Origin: a virus
DNA: 22,447 nt
Strand: one strand, 5' to 3'
IMG/VR virus record: IMGVR_UViG_3300037264_002784
Location: 1 to 22,447 of that record
In this document: positions 14,341 to 22,447 of the stretch, piece by piece
Layout of the letters: each line of letters opens with the position of its first letter
Numbering within the stretch: position 1 is the stretch's first letter
Made by a program: the position numbers and the translations under genes
The notes under the pieces: generated by a model
The model's input: the letters and a program-made list of their open reading frames with translations, nothing else
The model's database searches: none
What the model was told of the DNA's origin: nothing

Positions 14341-17300
14341 TGGCACTAATTCCCGCCAATCTCACGCCCGCCGAACAGGCGGAGTTCGACAGCCTTTCGT
14401 CTGATGCCGGAGTGCCCCCTGGGGCGAAGCCTTTCGACCCGGTCGCCGAACTCGATGCCGCAGGACTCGCGGAGCTCGCCGACAATAAACTTTTCGACCC
14501 AGTTGAATGGGCGTCCGGGAATTACTCTGCGGCCCTCGATCCAGCTACTCTTCAAAAGCTCGCCGATGCCAACGCGATAATCCGCCAGAAAGGTTTTCAG
14601 CTCAAGGACCTTCCGACCGTCAAGGAGGCCGTCGGCGGGGTGGGGCACCTGTTCAAGGGGGCCGCAAAGGTTATCCGGAACGTCGGCAGCATTGCGACCG
14701 CACCCCTTGTCAGTCTGGCGGGAGATATTACGGGGCAGGGGCCGGAGTTTGGGGCAGAGGTGGGGAACATCGTGACCAAGCAGGCGGGAGAATCCGTTGC
14801 AGGAATCGAGCAGGCGGGTCACGGCTTGGTTGAGTTGGGACGGAAGACAGGAGGAAAACTCATCCGGAAAACCATCGGAACGAACTATGGAGAGATGACG
14901 CCCGACCAGCGGAAAGACGCTTTTCTAGCGGATCTCGGAAACGCCCAAGTGGCGCAGGAAATTTCAGTTGGCCAGGGACCATTCACGCAGGCCGTCGCCG
15001 GTCAGTTCATCGAAGACTTGGGCAAGCAGGGCATCAAACTCGATCCTGCGGAGATTGCCGATCTGAGCGCCGGAGACCCGATCACGTTCATCGCATTCGG
15101 CAAAGGTTTTCACCTCCTCGGGAAGTCCGGCAAGGTTCTCGGGTTCGCTCCAACAGTTCAGAAGGCGCAGCAGGCCGTCGCCACACTCAGTCAGCGGGTC
15201 GCTGGCAAAGTCGTCCAAGCCGCGGGCGTGACCGCAGAGGGCGCGGGAAAAACTGTCGGGGTTGTCAGCCCGGCGCTGCCGGTCGCGGGCGCAGTTGTGG
15301 GCGGCATCAAGGGCGGGCCCATTGGGCTGCTTGGCGGGCTGAAGACTGGCGAAATCGCAGCCAAGACCGTCGAAAAATTCAGCGAGCAGGCCCAGTCGGT
15401 CGGCGGTAAAATCACTCAGTTCGGGAAACAGATTGGCGGCGAGGCAGCCGTCACGTCGCCCTACGCTCAGGCCATCCGGGACGTTATTAAGGTCGCCCCG
15501 CCCGTCATCACGGAACTCGCGAAGGGCGCGGGACTCGACCTTGGACTGGCGGCAGTGTCGTCTGAAACCCCGCAGGAGACCGCGGCTACATCGGCCTTCG
15601 GGACACTTTTTGGGCTAGCCGGTGCTGCCGGACGGGTCGTCAAAGCCGGAGTGCAGGGCCAGCTCCTCACCGCTCGCCCCTGGGGCACCGCTGCCGAGTC
15701 GAAGCCGTATGGAACGAGTGCTTCTCTCGACGCGAAGCACGCTGCCGCCCAGCAGACTCTACCGCCTGCCGTCACCCAGCGGGCCAATTCAATCCGCGAG
15801 TTCTTGCGGGCTCTTCCCGGAAACGTTCAAGCGTATCTGATGCCCGACAAGGCGGCGACGGAAAGTTTCCTCGTCGAGGACTACACACGGCGATACGGCG
15901 TCGCGCCCGCGGGCGAGGCGCTGGCTAACATCAAGAATGCGGCCAGCCAGCGGGGCATGATTAATTATGATACCATCGCGGATGACGGGAGCCGGAAGCG
16001 AGTCGTGTTGCTCAACGACGTTGAAGCGGCCCCGCACGAGGCATTCCACGGAATCCAGGACGTGCTCGGTGACTCGGGCAACGCGGCGATTGACCGGATT
16101 ATTTTTGACCAATACTTCGACCGTTGGGAAGACATCGGAGAAAACTACGCCCAGCGACTGACTGGTGGAAACATGCAAGGCAAGGCGTGGCGCGACATAA
16201 TCACGGAGCGAACTGGCACCGCCAATCCCGACCGCTATATGGCCCGGGAAATTGCGGCAGAGAACTTCGACACGGTTTTCAAAAATCTCGGAGGCTCGCT
16301 GACCGAAGGAAACTCGCTGCCACAGAAACTCGCCCGCGTGGTCGCGAAGACAATGAATCTGTTCGGTGCCGAACCTTTTTCTGGCGGTCAAACCGCAGGT
16401 CTTCGGCTTGAGCCAAAGTTCGGAGTGTCTGAAGAGGTCAAGCGACTGGTGAGCGGCGTTACCGAAGTGGACGCCACGCCCCTCGTGGTGCCGCGGGCCC
16501 CCGTGACCCCGACGAAGCCGGTTATTGTCCCCGCCGCGCCCGCGCCAGCGCCAAAGGCGGCTGCTCCTCCGACTTCGAGCGTCGTCGGCGTGTCGCCGGA
16601 CGCCAAAGCTGCCCAAGTTTGGGCTGCAAACACAAACGACCCGCGACTCGTCGGCGTAGTCAATAATATCGTGGCGAATCAGTTACGGGCCGCGCCGGGC
16701 GAGGCCGCGCCTGTTCGCCTGAAGTATCTCAGCGTCGCCGGGGCCGAAGGCGCAACACGAACTCCGCGACGGTCTGAGCAGGAGGCTGCGTATCTCCGGG
16801 AAGCTCTCGGCGCAATGCCTGCGGAAACTCGCCAAGAGGTCGAGAAGACGCACGCCCACGTCCGATTTGATCCGGTGAAAAAAGGCAACGAGATGCAGTC
16901 GATCGGCTACAGCCTCGAAAAAATTGTCGAGAATGCGCAGAGGGCCGCGAAGTGGCTGGCGGGAAACGAAAAGGCCCGGTCGATTTCACCATATGCGGTC
17001 GATGTGGCCGCGGGGAGCTTCACGCCGGACGCGTGGAAGCAACTCGTCTCGGACATCCAGACCTACACGGTGAACCAGCAGGCGGGCGGAACGGGGGCCG
17101 GTAAGACGCTCAAGCTGCCGAAGAACGCCGCGGAGCTCAAGATCAGCGTTCCGCCCGAGCAAGCCGCAAAGCTCGCCCCGCTTGAACAGAGCCGGGCCGA
17201 CTTCATCAACACGCTGATGGGCCTCAAGCTGCCAGAGACGACTCGGGTGTCTCGCGCCGGGGGCACCCCAGGCAACATCGTTGGGCAGGAGATTTCAAAG

Positions 17301-20078
17301 GCTAATGAGCAACCGTTCATTCAGCCCCGCGTTTCAGAACCCGCCGTGCAGCGTGCAGGCGGCAAAGAGTTTCCAGGTTTTGCCGGGAAGACCATCAAGG
17401 AAGTCAACCCACTGCGTCGGCAGCTCGAAGAGGCCGGTTTTCCCGTCAACGAATTGACGGAAGTGGTCGAGCGGGTCAACCTGAAGAACCTGGAGGGCGT
17501 AACGCCCGCTCCGGAAGTCCAGTTTCGACCGGGCGTCACCGACACCATCCGCGCCGGGTTCTTGCCCTTGGCACCGGTAAAAGATAAGCCGAAGTGGTTG
17601 GTGAAGGGACAAAAGGGAGGTCTGAAGACCCAGGCAGAATTTGAAGGCGCTGACCCGATAGAGGCCCGCAAAAAGGCCGAAGCTAAAGGATTCCGCGTGT
17701 CCTCAGTTGAGCGGTCTGCCGCGACGGCGTTGTCGATTGACAAAGAGTCTAGCTTTCAGTTCTCCCCGAAGGAGAGCATCAAAAGCGTCGATGAGGCCGC
17801 GGACGTGAGCGAACTTATCCGGCGCTGGGAAGGCGGACAGACAGGCGAATCTTTCAGAGTCGGAGAGTCGGTCCGGACGATGGAAGAGGTAAAAGCTCTC
17901 CGCGAGGCAGAGAAAAAATGGACAGACATCGGGTTGAACGCCCGCAAGTTGCGAGACTACCAGGCCATGATCACGGCGGGAGTGAAGAGCCAATTTTTCC
18001 GGGAGGCCCGGGAGGCGGCTACTGGCGAGGGCGGAGCCGTGGATTTTATCCGGAAAACTAATCCGGATTACGTTCCACCAGTGCCCCACGAGGACTTTGG
18101 GACGAAGTTTATTTCACAGAGTCCCGCAAAACAGATCGACGTTGCAGCTAACCTTACGCTGGAAAGTTTCCGCGATTGGGCGAAACAACAGAAGGGCGGA
18201 TTCACTACGTCGGCCATAAAACTCGGCGAGGCAGCCTCCCGAGACCCCGAGTTGCTGTTCAAGATTCGCGAGCAGCACGAGGCCGCGGATGCCCGGTTTC
18301 AGGAAGCGGCAGCCAAGGAGGACATCGACACCATGATGTTGTCCTCGATGCAGACTCAATTTTTCAGAGAGGCAGACCAGTCGGCCACAAACACCGGAGG
18401 CATCGGTGAATTTAAGCGCGGCGAGCAGCAATTCTCGCCGAAGGAAGAGGACCCCTACGCCAAATATAACGTCGATTTTGAGAAGGCCGTCACCAAGCGG
18501 AAGACCAAAGGCGGGACAAGGGGCATCACGGGGTGGATTCTGCCGAATAACAAACTCGTCCCGCTGTCTACCAATTTCCATGAGCAGTATCTGGCTGAAA
18601 ATCATGCAGACCTGAACAAAAAGTTTGGAACTAAATTCAGCGAAACCGCTGATGTCGATGAGCGGCAGCAGGCGCTTGACCAGGGCTTCATTCGGCTGCG
18701 TATGCAAAGCGGCACACTGCATGTCGAGGCGGGGCAAGCCGGTTGGACAAAGGCGGCTCGCGACAAAGTTTTTGAGACGGTCGCCGACAATATCGACAAC
18801 ATCGACCAAATCACGGTCAGCTTGCTAGACAAGAACGGCATAGTCAAGCGCCAGGGACACGAGCGCCTGATGGACTATGACACGGACGCCGAGAAGCTAG
18901 ACAACCTGCCGCTGATTAATGAGGGCCGCGGGGCATTTTTACCGGCTGAGGCCGAGAACCTGCCGGGCATGGACGTAGGTCGCGAGTTCAACAGGGCTGC
19001 GATCCAGCAAATGAACAAGCAGGAATTGCGGGCGCACTTTCCAGAAGCCATCGTGCCGCGCAGCAGCGACGAACTGATTGCGTCGAACATCGTCGGCTCG
19101 CCGCTCGCGAAGCAGGAGGGTGGCCGCGAGGCGGGTGTCGAGGCGTTCGCGAGCACGCTCGCAGATTTTTACAAGTCTGTTGCTGACCAACCAGAGGTAA
19201 AAGCAGGAGCGGAGTGGTATTCAAAGTTCACGCCGATGCTCAAAAAGGAGTTTGGAAAAGACGCCCCGATTTTTGCAGAGTTGCTCGCGGCTACGTCCCC
19301 GCAGACCGATCCTACCGTGAATTTCGGATATGCCTTCGATGCTTACGAAGGTTTCAAGGCCGGAAAATACGACAAGCAAATCGAGAAGTTCCAGGAAGGT
19401 CTGACGCGCCTTGAGGACGGCTCATTGGCTAAAATCTACGACCGCGATGTGAAATCTGGAAAGGTTAATAGTCCTCCAGAGAGTCCGAGCGATTCTACTT
19501 ATCTGGCCCACTGGATAGCGAAACACAATCTCGTTCCAAAAAGCTCCAACGACAAACTTTTCGGAACTCACTCGATTCGCGTTCTCCAGGTGCTTGCTCG
19601 AAAGTGGTTGGAACTTAATGCCGGGCCGAAGACGAGTAACTTTGTGAAAAATTTGCTTGGCACCGGCTCAGAATCCACGATTGATCTCTGGGCGGCACGC
19701 ACGATGCGCAGAATTGGATACTCTGGATTCAAAGACCGGTGGCGTATTTTGCCAGAAAATGCGACAGGGGTTTCAGATGAAGACTTCGCTTTTTCTCAGG
19801 AAGCTTTCCGCGCAGCCGCCGACAAACTCGGTATGAAACCGTCTGCACTTCAAGGCGCTCTCTGGTTCGCGGAAAAGCGACTATGGGCAGACCGAGGTTG
19901 GGGGCGTCTGAATTTAGGAGATTACCGGAATGAAATGAAGAAGATTCCACTCTTGCGCCGGGGTATCAAGCAGCGAGAAGAAGCGGTTCGGTTGGGCCAG
20001 AAGGCAGGGTCCGCCGAACAAGAAGCTTTGAATCTCGGTTTGACAATCGAGCCAAGGCAGAGTAAGGTTGGACGATGA
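14340..20078 (+). CDS. Giant multidomain ejection/polyvalent protein (1912 aa)
   Basis: This protein is likely packaged in the virion and ejected with DNA, like gp16-type proteins. It begins by TAATG overlap with the 516-aa gene; GAGG (14329-14332) is an SD. Visible parts: residues 100-440, Gly/Ala-rich hydrophobic stretches (e.g. about 310-340 and 391-437) that could insert in membrane; 505-690, a metallopeptidase-like domain with H566-E-A-F-H570 and a possible third ligand at E637 or E641; 711-755, a Pro/Ala linker; 1083-1122, a small alpha/beta module; QFSPKE at 1140 and 1364, and QFFREA at 1218 and 1340; 1372-1540, a domain starting GWILPNN...; about 1600-1830, an HhH-GPD DNA-glycosylase-like domain with SPQTDPTVN (1653-1661), GPKTS (1762-1766) and D1782. 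No lytic transglycosylase motif was found. Enzyme assignments are by eye. Confidence 0.7.
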   Translation: MALIPANLTPAEQAEFDSLSSDAGVPPGAKPFDPVAELDAAGLAELADNKLFDPVEWASGNYSAALDPATLQKLADANAIIRQKGFQLKDLPTVKEAVGGVGHLFKGAAKVIRNVGSIATAPLVSLAGDITGQGPEFGAEVGNIVTKQAGESVAGIEQAGHGLVELGRKTGGKLIRKTIGTNYGEMTPDQRKDAFLADLGNAQVAQEISVGQGPFTQAVAGQFIEDLGKQGIKLDPAEIADLSAGDPITFIAFGKGFHLLGKSGKVLGFAPTVQKAQQAVATLSQRVAGKVVQAAGVTAEGAGKTVGVVSPALPVAGAVVGGIKGGPIGLLGGLKTGEIAAKTVEKFSEQAQSVGGKITQFGKQIGGEAAVTSPYAQAIRDVIKVAPPVITELAKGAGLDLGLAAVSSETPQETAATSAFGTLFGLAGAAGRVVKAGVQGQLLTARPWGTAAESKPYGTSASLDAKHAAAQQTLPPAVTQRANSIREFLRALPGNVQAYLMPDKAATESFLVEDYTRRYGVAPAGEALANIKNAASQRGMINYDTIADDGSRKRVVLLNDVEAAPHEAFHGIQDVLGDSGNAAIDRIIFDQYFDRWEDIGENYAQRLTGGNMQGKAWRDIITERTGTANPDRYMAREIAAENFDTVFKNLGGSLTEGNSLPQKLARVVAKTMNLFGAEPFSGGQTAGLRLEPKFGVSEEVKRLVSGVTEVDATPLVVPRAPVTPTKPVIVPAAPAPAPKAAAPPTSSVVGVSPDAKAAQVWAANTNDPRLVGVVNNIVANQLRAAPGEAAPVRLKYLSVAGAEGATRTPRRSEQEAAYLREALGAMPAETRQEVEKTHAHVRFDPVKKGNEMQSIGYSLEKIVENAQRAAKWLAGNEKARSISPYAVDVAAGSFTPDAWKQLVSDIQTYTVNQQAGGTGAGKTLKLPKNAAELKISVPPEQAAKLAPLEQSRADFINTLMGLKLPETTRVSRAGGTPGNIVGQEISKANEQPFIQPRVSEPAVQRAGGKEFPGFAGKTIKEVNPLRRQLEEAGFPVNELTEVVERVNLKNLEGVTPAPEVQFRPGVTDTIRAGFLPLAPVKDKPKWLVKGQKGGLKTQAEFEGADPIEARKKAEAKGFRVSSVERSAATALSIDKESSFQFSPKESIKSVDEAADVSELIRRWEGGQTGESFRVGESVRTMEEVKALREAEKKWTDIGLNARKLRDYQAMITAGVKSQFFREAREAATGEGGAVDFIRKTNPDYVPPVPHEDFGTKFISQSPAKQIDVAANLTLESFRDWAKQQKGGFTTSAIKLGEAASRDPELLFKIREQHEAADARFQEAAAKEDIDTMMLSSMQTQFFREADQSATNTGGIGEFKRGEQQFSPKEEDPYAKYNVDFEKAVTKRKTKGGTRGITGWILPNNKLVPLSTNFHEQYLAENHADLNKKFGTKFSETADVDERQQALDQGFIRLRMQSGTLHVEAGQAGWTKAARDKVFETVADNIDNIDQITVSLLDKNGIVKRQGHERLMDYDTDAEKLDNLPLINEGRGAFLPAEAENLPGMDVGREFNRAAIQQMNKQELRAHFPEAIVPRSSDELIASNIVGSPLAKQEGGREAGVEAFASTLADFYKSVADQPEVKAGAEWYSKFTPMLKKEFGKDAPIFAELLAATSPQTDPTVNFGYAFDAYEGFKAGKYDKQIEKFQEGLTRLEDGSLAKIYDRDVKSGKVNSPPESPSDSTYLAHWIAKHNLVPKSSNDKLFGTHSIRVLQVLARKWLELNAGPKTSNFVKNLLGTGSESTIDLWAARTMRRIGYSGFKDRWRILPENATGVSDEDFAFSQEAFRAAADKLGMKPSALQGALWFAEKRLWADRGWGRLNLGDYRNEMKKIPLLRRGIKQREEAVRLGQKAGSAEQEALNLGLTIEPRQSKVGR

Positions 20079-20257
20079 AAAAGATTGAATTTACACAGGC
20101 CGACCAGTCCGCCGCGAAAGTTGCAACTCAAGATGTAGTTGCCAATTTAACCTTCTGGGACCAGATGCAAGAACAATGGGAAAAGATGACCAGTGGGCCA
20201 GACATACGCCCCAGGCAGGAACGCCCGAAATCTCACACTCAGAGTAGTAATGCCTGA
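20075..20257 (+). CDS. Small protein after the giant gene, function unknown
   Basis: This 60-aa protein starts by ATGA overlap with the giant gene, with TAAGG (20061-20065) as a plausible SD. The first ~40 residues look helical and amphipathic (SAAKVATQDVVANLTFWDQMQEQWEKM), and the last 20 are polar and basic, likely disordered. No signal peptide, TM segment or known motif is present. The coupled start suggests a virion or assembly partner of the giant protein. Confidence 0.55.
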   Translation: MKKIEFTQADQSAAKVATQDVVANLTFWDQMQEQWEKMTSGPDIRPRQERPKSHTQSSNA

Positions 20258-20277
20258 TACTGTTGAAAAGAAAAATT

Positions 20278-20964
20278 ATGCCAAACGAACAAGACCTGAT
20301 ACAGCCGAAAGCGCCAGCGGCAAACGAACAAGATCTGGTTCAGCCAAAAAATCCTACCCCCAAGCCTGCCGTCGTCGAACCTACGACTCCCGATGCGGCA
20401 CCCCCCGCGCAAGATACTAAATCTCAAGAGAGCGGTCTTTCGGAGGAGGTTTTGCGAATTCCCACCGTGGCCGCATTGATGGCGGGTAATCCCCCTGCTG
20501 CAAGCGGATCAATCCAGGATTTTTCTAAGCGTCCAGAGGGAGTCGCAATTTCCAAGAACAAAGATGCACTGCTGTCCGCGGGTTTCTTTTTCTATAAAAG
20601 CTTGGACGGGTCAACAGGAGTCCTGGGGAATGGCCTCTACATTCATCCAGAGCAAATCAAGCAAGCCGACCAAACCGGGAATCTGCAAGCAGTCGCCCCA
20701 AACTTCGACACCGTGGGACAAGCCGTCGCTACATCCGGCGACAAGCATCCCGTTCTCGCGCACGGCGGGAAGCCCCCAGAGGGTTTTGCTACCGCGCCAG
20801 CAGCGGATGTCCCCCAGACGGCGAACGCCCCCGCCCCGCCCGCTGGCGTTCAGAATAAGCTGACCCGGGCGAGGTTGGCCACAATCGCCCCAGGGCCCCC
20901 GACCTCGGGGCCAAAGCCCGGCGCAGGGCGGCTTATCAACAGTATCCTCAAGAACCCCGTCTGA
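20278..20964 (+). CDS. Pro/Ala-rich low-complexity protein, possible virion component
   Basis: The protein is 228 aa from ATG 20278; a TTG at 20263 is possible but less likely. It opens with a 13-residue duplication, NEQDLIQPK and NEQDLVQPK, encoded by a 39-bp DNA repeat (from 20282 and 20321). Residues ~65-165 look folded, with hydrophobic core segments (VLRIPTVAALMAG, DALLSAGFFFYKSLDG, GNGLYIHPEQIKQAD). The C-terminal ~60 residues are Pro/Ala/Gly-rich, ending GAGRLINSILKNPV. No family was recognised. It is the last + strand gene, and its 3' end overlaps the convergent HNH gene by 17 bases. Confidence 0.6.
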   Translation: MPNEQDLIQPKAPAANEQDLVQPKNPTPKPAVVEPTTPDAAPPAQDTKSQESGLSEEVLRIPTVAALMAGNPPAASGSIQDFSKRPEGVAISKNKDALLSAGFFFYKSLDGSTGVLGNGLYIHPEQIKQADQTGNLQAVAPNFDTVGQAVATSGDKHPVLAHGGKPPEGFATAPAADVPQTANAPAPPAGVQNKLTRARLATIAPGPPTSGPKPGAGRLINSILKNPV

Positions 20965-21430
20965 AGTTGGGACAGGCGAATTCCCCGAAGTGTTCCAGGG
21001 CCGCAGCGTCGTAGGCGCGGGCTGCGTCTTCTTCATTGTGGAAACGCCCTAGAAAGAACTGCTTTCCATTTGTCTCCAGTTTTGAAAACCATCGTTTGCA
21101 TCTGGCGTCCCAGCTAACCCCTCTGAACTTCGACGTGGTGGCATAGGTGTGCGGTTTGGAGCGGAAGGAGAAACAGTTTTCCTGATGGGCGCAGATTCTC
21201 AGATTGTGCCTGCGGTTGTTCAATCCGTCTCCGTCGATATGATCCACGCTCTGGCCAGGTTTCGCACCAGTAATTAGTCGGTGCATCTTGGCTTGTTTAC
21301 CGACCTGTCCGCAACAAGCGTAAAATTTTCCTTGCTTGTTTTTACGGGCACACCAACGACGTCCTGCAATCAATCCCACGTCTTTTAGGTCGATCTCTGC
21401 CCACTGCCCTTGGGTAAGGTGAATCCTCAT
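20948..21430 (-). CDS. HNH homing endonuclease with AP2 DNA-binding domain
   Basis: This 160-aa free-standing endonuclease has both expected domains. The HNH_3-type nuclease centre is at 50-78: H50-R, then D63-H64-I-D66-G-D68, with N71/N72-R-R and N76-L-R78. The AP2 domain fills 98-160: KFRGVSWD, then RWFSKL, then FLGRFHNEEDAARAYDAAA. All key residues are present, so it appears intact. Such enzymes cut related phage genomes lacking the gene and so spread by homing. The ATG overlaps the stop of the upstream phosphoesterase gene (ATGA), so it is translated from that mRNA. The 3' end overlaps the convergent + strand gene by 17 bases. Confidence 0.9.
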   Translation of the reverse strand: MRIHLTQGQWAEIDLKDVGLIAGRRWCARKNKQGKFYACCGQVGKQAKMHRLITGAKPGQSVDHIDGDGLNNRRHNLRICAHQENCFSFRSKPHTYATTSKFRGVSWDARCKRWFSKLETNGKQFFLGRFHNEEDAARAYDAAALEHFGEFACPNFRRGS

Positions 21431-22447
21431 TGTGCGGCAAAGTTCTCCGGCAGTTCAAAATCATGGGGTGTGGAATCACCTAAATCAACGCGAATGTCGT
21501 AGCAGGCGCTTCGACCATAAGCTGGATGCACCAGAAACAGCTTTTGCGACGGGAAGCTCGGCACGAAGCCGGACATCAGCGCGTATCCGTCGAGTCCAGG
21601 GAAGCCGCCATTGATGATGACTTCACCAAGGGCGTGCGGTAAGGTAATCGGACGATGTAGATGTCCGAACAAGTAGTAGTTCGGCGCTCTGCGGTTCGTC
21701 GTGGCAAACATTTGCACGGTGCTGGACACACTTCGACCAACCGAATGGTTCGGGATGCCCAGCGCCTTATCCCCGCCCTTGAGGTGGTCCCCGTGACCGC
21801 CATAAAAGGCATACCCCTGCACGTCAAAGAGTGCGAATGGCTGTGTGTCCAGCTTGAAGCTGACCCGCTCATTGTCTCGGAGCAGCGCGGCGACGTAGGC
21901 GTAGAGAAACTGATCGAGGTTCGAGTAGCGGTTCTCGGTCGGCATCTTGTGCTGCGTGCCCCAGCGGGTGTGGTTGCCGACGGCGGTCACGATGCGGAGC
22001 GGTGCCAGATGACTGAGGCGTTGGAAAAACTGGGCGATTGCGTGCCCGGCGCTATAGAACTGAGTGAACAGCGTATTATGCTGACCCGCCTCCGCGGCGT
22101 GGTTCAGGCTGCCGTCGAGCATGTCGCCGAGCATGGCGACGACGATTTCTGGCACCGTGGTCGTGGTATGATCCTGCAAAATCGAAGTGACCGACCGCTC
22201 CAGGCGCTTGAGGCGGCGAAGGAAAAGGTCGTAATTGTAGCCGCCGAACCCGAGCGTCTGGTCTGGTTTCACCACTTTGCCGACGTGTGTGTCACTGAAC
22301 ACGAGAAGGGCGCTCTGCGGGCTACCGTTCTTGCCGACCTTGCGGGCGAGCATCGCATTGCCGTCGGGCGTCTGATAGGACTTTGGCGCGAGTTCGACGG
22401 CGTGCTCAACGAGAACATCTATTGCCGTCTGGTTTTTCTGCGACTTT
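21427..22447 (-). CDS. Calcineurin-like metallophosphoesterase, 5' end outside the window
   Basis: All core motifs of the family are present, numbered from the internal ATG at 22353: D21-T-H23, G76-D77-M-L-D80-G, G126-N-H128, G186-H-G-D and G230-H-L-H233. These bind two metals and hydrolyse phosphodiesters or phosphomonoesters. The frame stays open for a further 31 codons to the window edge and reads like ordinary protein (VLVEHAVELAPKSYQ...), so the true start lies beyond 22447 and the 308-aa version is N-terminally short. Phage members are often called Mre11/SbcD-like, but the substrate is unknown. It lies on the opposite strand to the virion genes and is transcribed leftwards together with the HNH gene. 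Confidence 0.85.
   Translation of the reverse strand, partial: KSQKNQTAIDVLVEHAVELAPKSYQTPDGNAMLARKVGKNGSPQSALLVFSDTHVGKVVKPDQTLGFGGYNYDLFLRRLKRLERSVTSILQDHTTTTVPEIVVAMLGDMLDGSLNHAAEAGQHNTLFTQFYSAGHAIAQFFQRLSHLAPLRIVTAVGNHTRWGTQHKMPTENRYSNLDQFLYAYVAALLRDNERVSFKLDTQPFALFDVQGYAFYGGHGDHLKGGDKALGIPNHSVGRSVSSTVQMFATTNRRAPNYYLFGHLHRPITLPHALGEVIINGGFPGLDGYALMSGFVPSFPSQKLFLVHPAYGRSACYDIRVDLGDSTPHDFELPENFAAQ

Noticed and set aside
20193-20420. Arg/Lys-rich 75-aa frame overlapping two genes
   Set aside because: It overlaps better-supported frames on both sides and its basic composition comes from reading the neighbouring gene out of frame.
20894-20912. GC-rich GGCCCC/GGGGCC hairpin as a terminator for the convergent genes
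   Set aside because: It is inside the coding region, has only a 6-bp stem and no U-tract on either strand.
22351-22353. ATG at 22353 as the start of the phosphoesterase
   Set aside because: The frame remains open and protein-like to the window edge, so the gene is more likely cut by the window.
1-22447. Search for tRNA genes, integrase, attachment sites, terminase, portal, polymerase or a lytic transglycosylase
   Set aside because: None could be supported by eye. The terminase, portal and replication genes presumably lie outside the window.

Overview
The window looks like the late (virion-structure) region of a tailed bacteriophage with podovirus/T7-like organisation, most likely from an uncultivated or metagenomic phage. 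Genes lie almost end to end on the + strand from 122 to 20964, many with ATGA or TAATG stop/start overlaps. No tRNA, rRNA, integrase, CRISPR array or housekeeping gene is visible. The host is uncertain. Many starts in the first half lack a clear Shine-Dalgarno (SD) sequence, and one tail protein carries a bacterial-type Ig-like domain often seen in environmental Gram-negative phyla such as Verrucomicrobiota. The lipobox protein and single-span holin candidate fit a Gram-negative host. These are hints only.

Layout. A Cys-rich putative major capsid protein (122-1435) is followed by a strong hairpin terminator (1467-1497), the position T7 uses for its own late terminator. Next come a holin-like single-TM protein (1505-1696) and a translationally coupled lipoprotein with three predicted TM helices (1693-2250). 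From 2252 to 5250 is a block of small appendage or decoration proteins: a collagen-like protein with a Cys-rich N-terminus, a 74-aa protein, a second collagen-like protein with nine GTN triplets, a protein of three 37-residue repeats, and a beta-rich protein. From 5282 to 10534 are the tail tube and fibre genes: a small acidic protein, a tail-tubular-A-like protein, a tail-tubular-B/nozzle-like protein, an FN3/Ig-like protein, and a fibre with a collar-like C-terminus. A GNAT acetyltransferase (10554-10988) interrupts the block.

From 10995 to 20078 is the ejection (internal virion) cassette: an Ala-rich gp14-like protein, a coiled-coil protein, a 516-aa protein, and a 1912-aa multidomain protein. 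Two small or low-complexity proteins (20075-20964) follow. The - strand then carries an HNH-AP2 homing endonuclease (20948-21430) coupled by ATGA to a calcineurin-like phosphoesterase that runs off the right edge (21427-22447).

The most interesting signals are in the ejection cassette. (1) The C-terminal part of the 1912-aa protein shows what looks like a helix-hairpin-helix/GPD DNA glycosylase fold, with the Lys and Asp spaced 18 residues apart as in endonuclease III. The same chain has a HEAFH metallopeptidase motif about 1200 residues earlier. (2) A 32-codon reading frame between two internal virion genes reads like the severed C-terminal end of an HNH endonuclease and now supplies the SD of the next gene. 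Several in-frame tandem repeats (9, 57, 111 and 39 bp periods) suggest active length variation in virion proteins.
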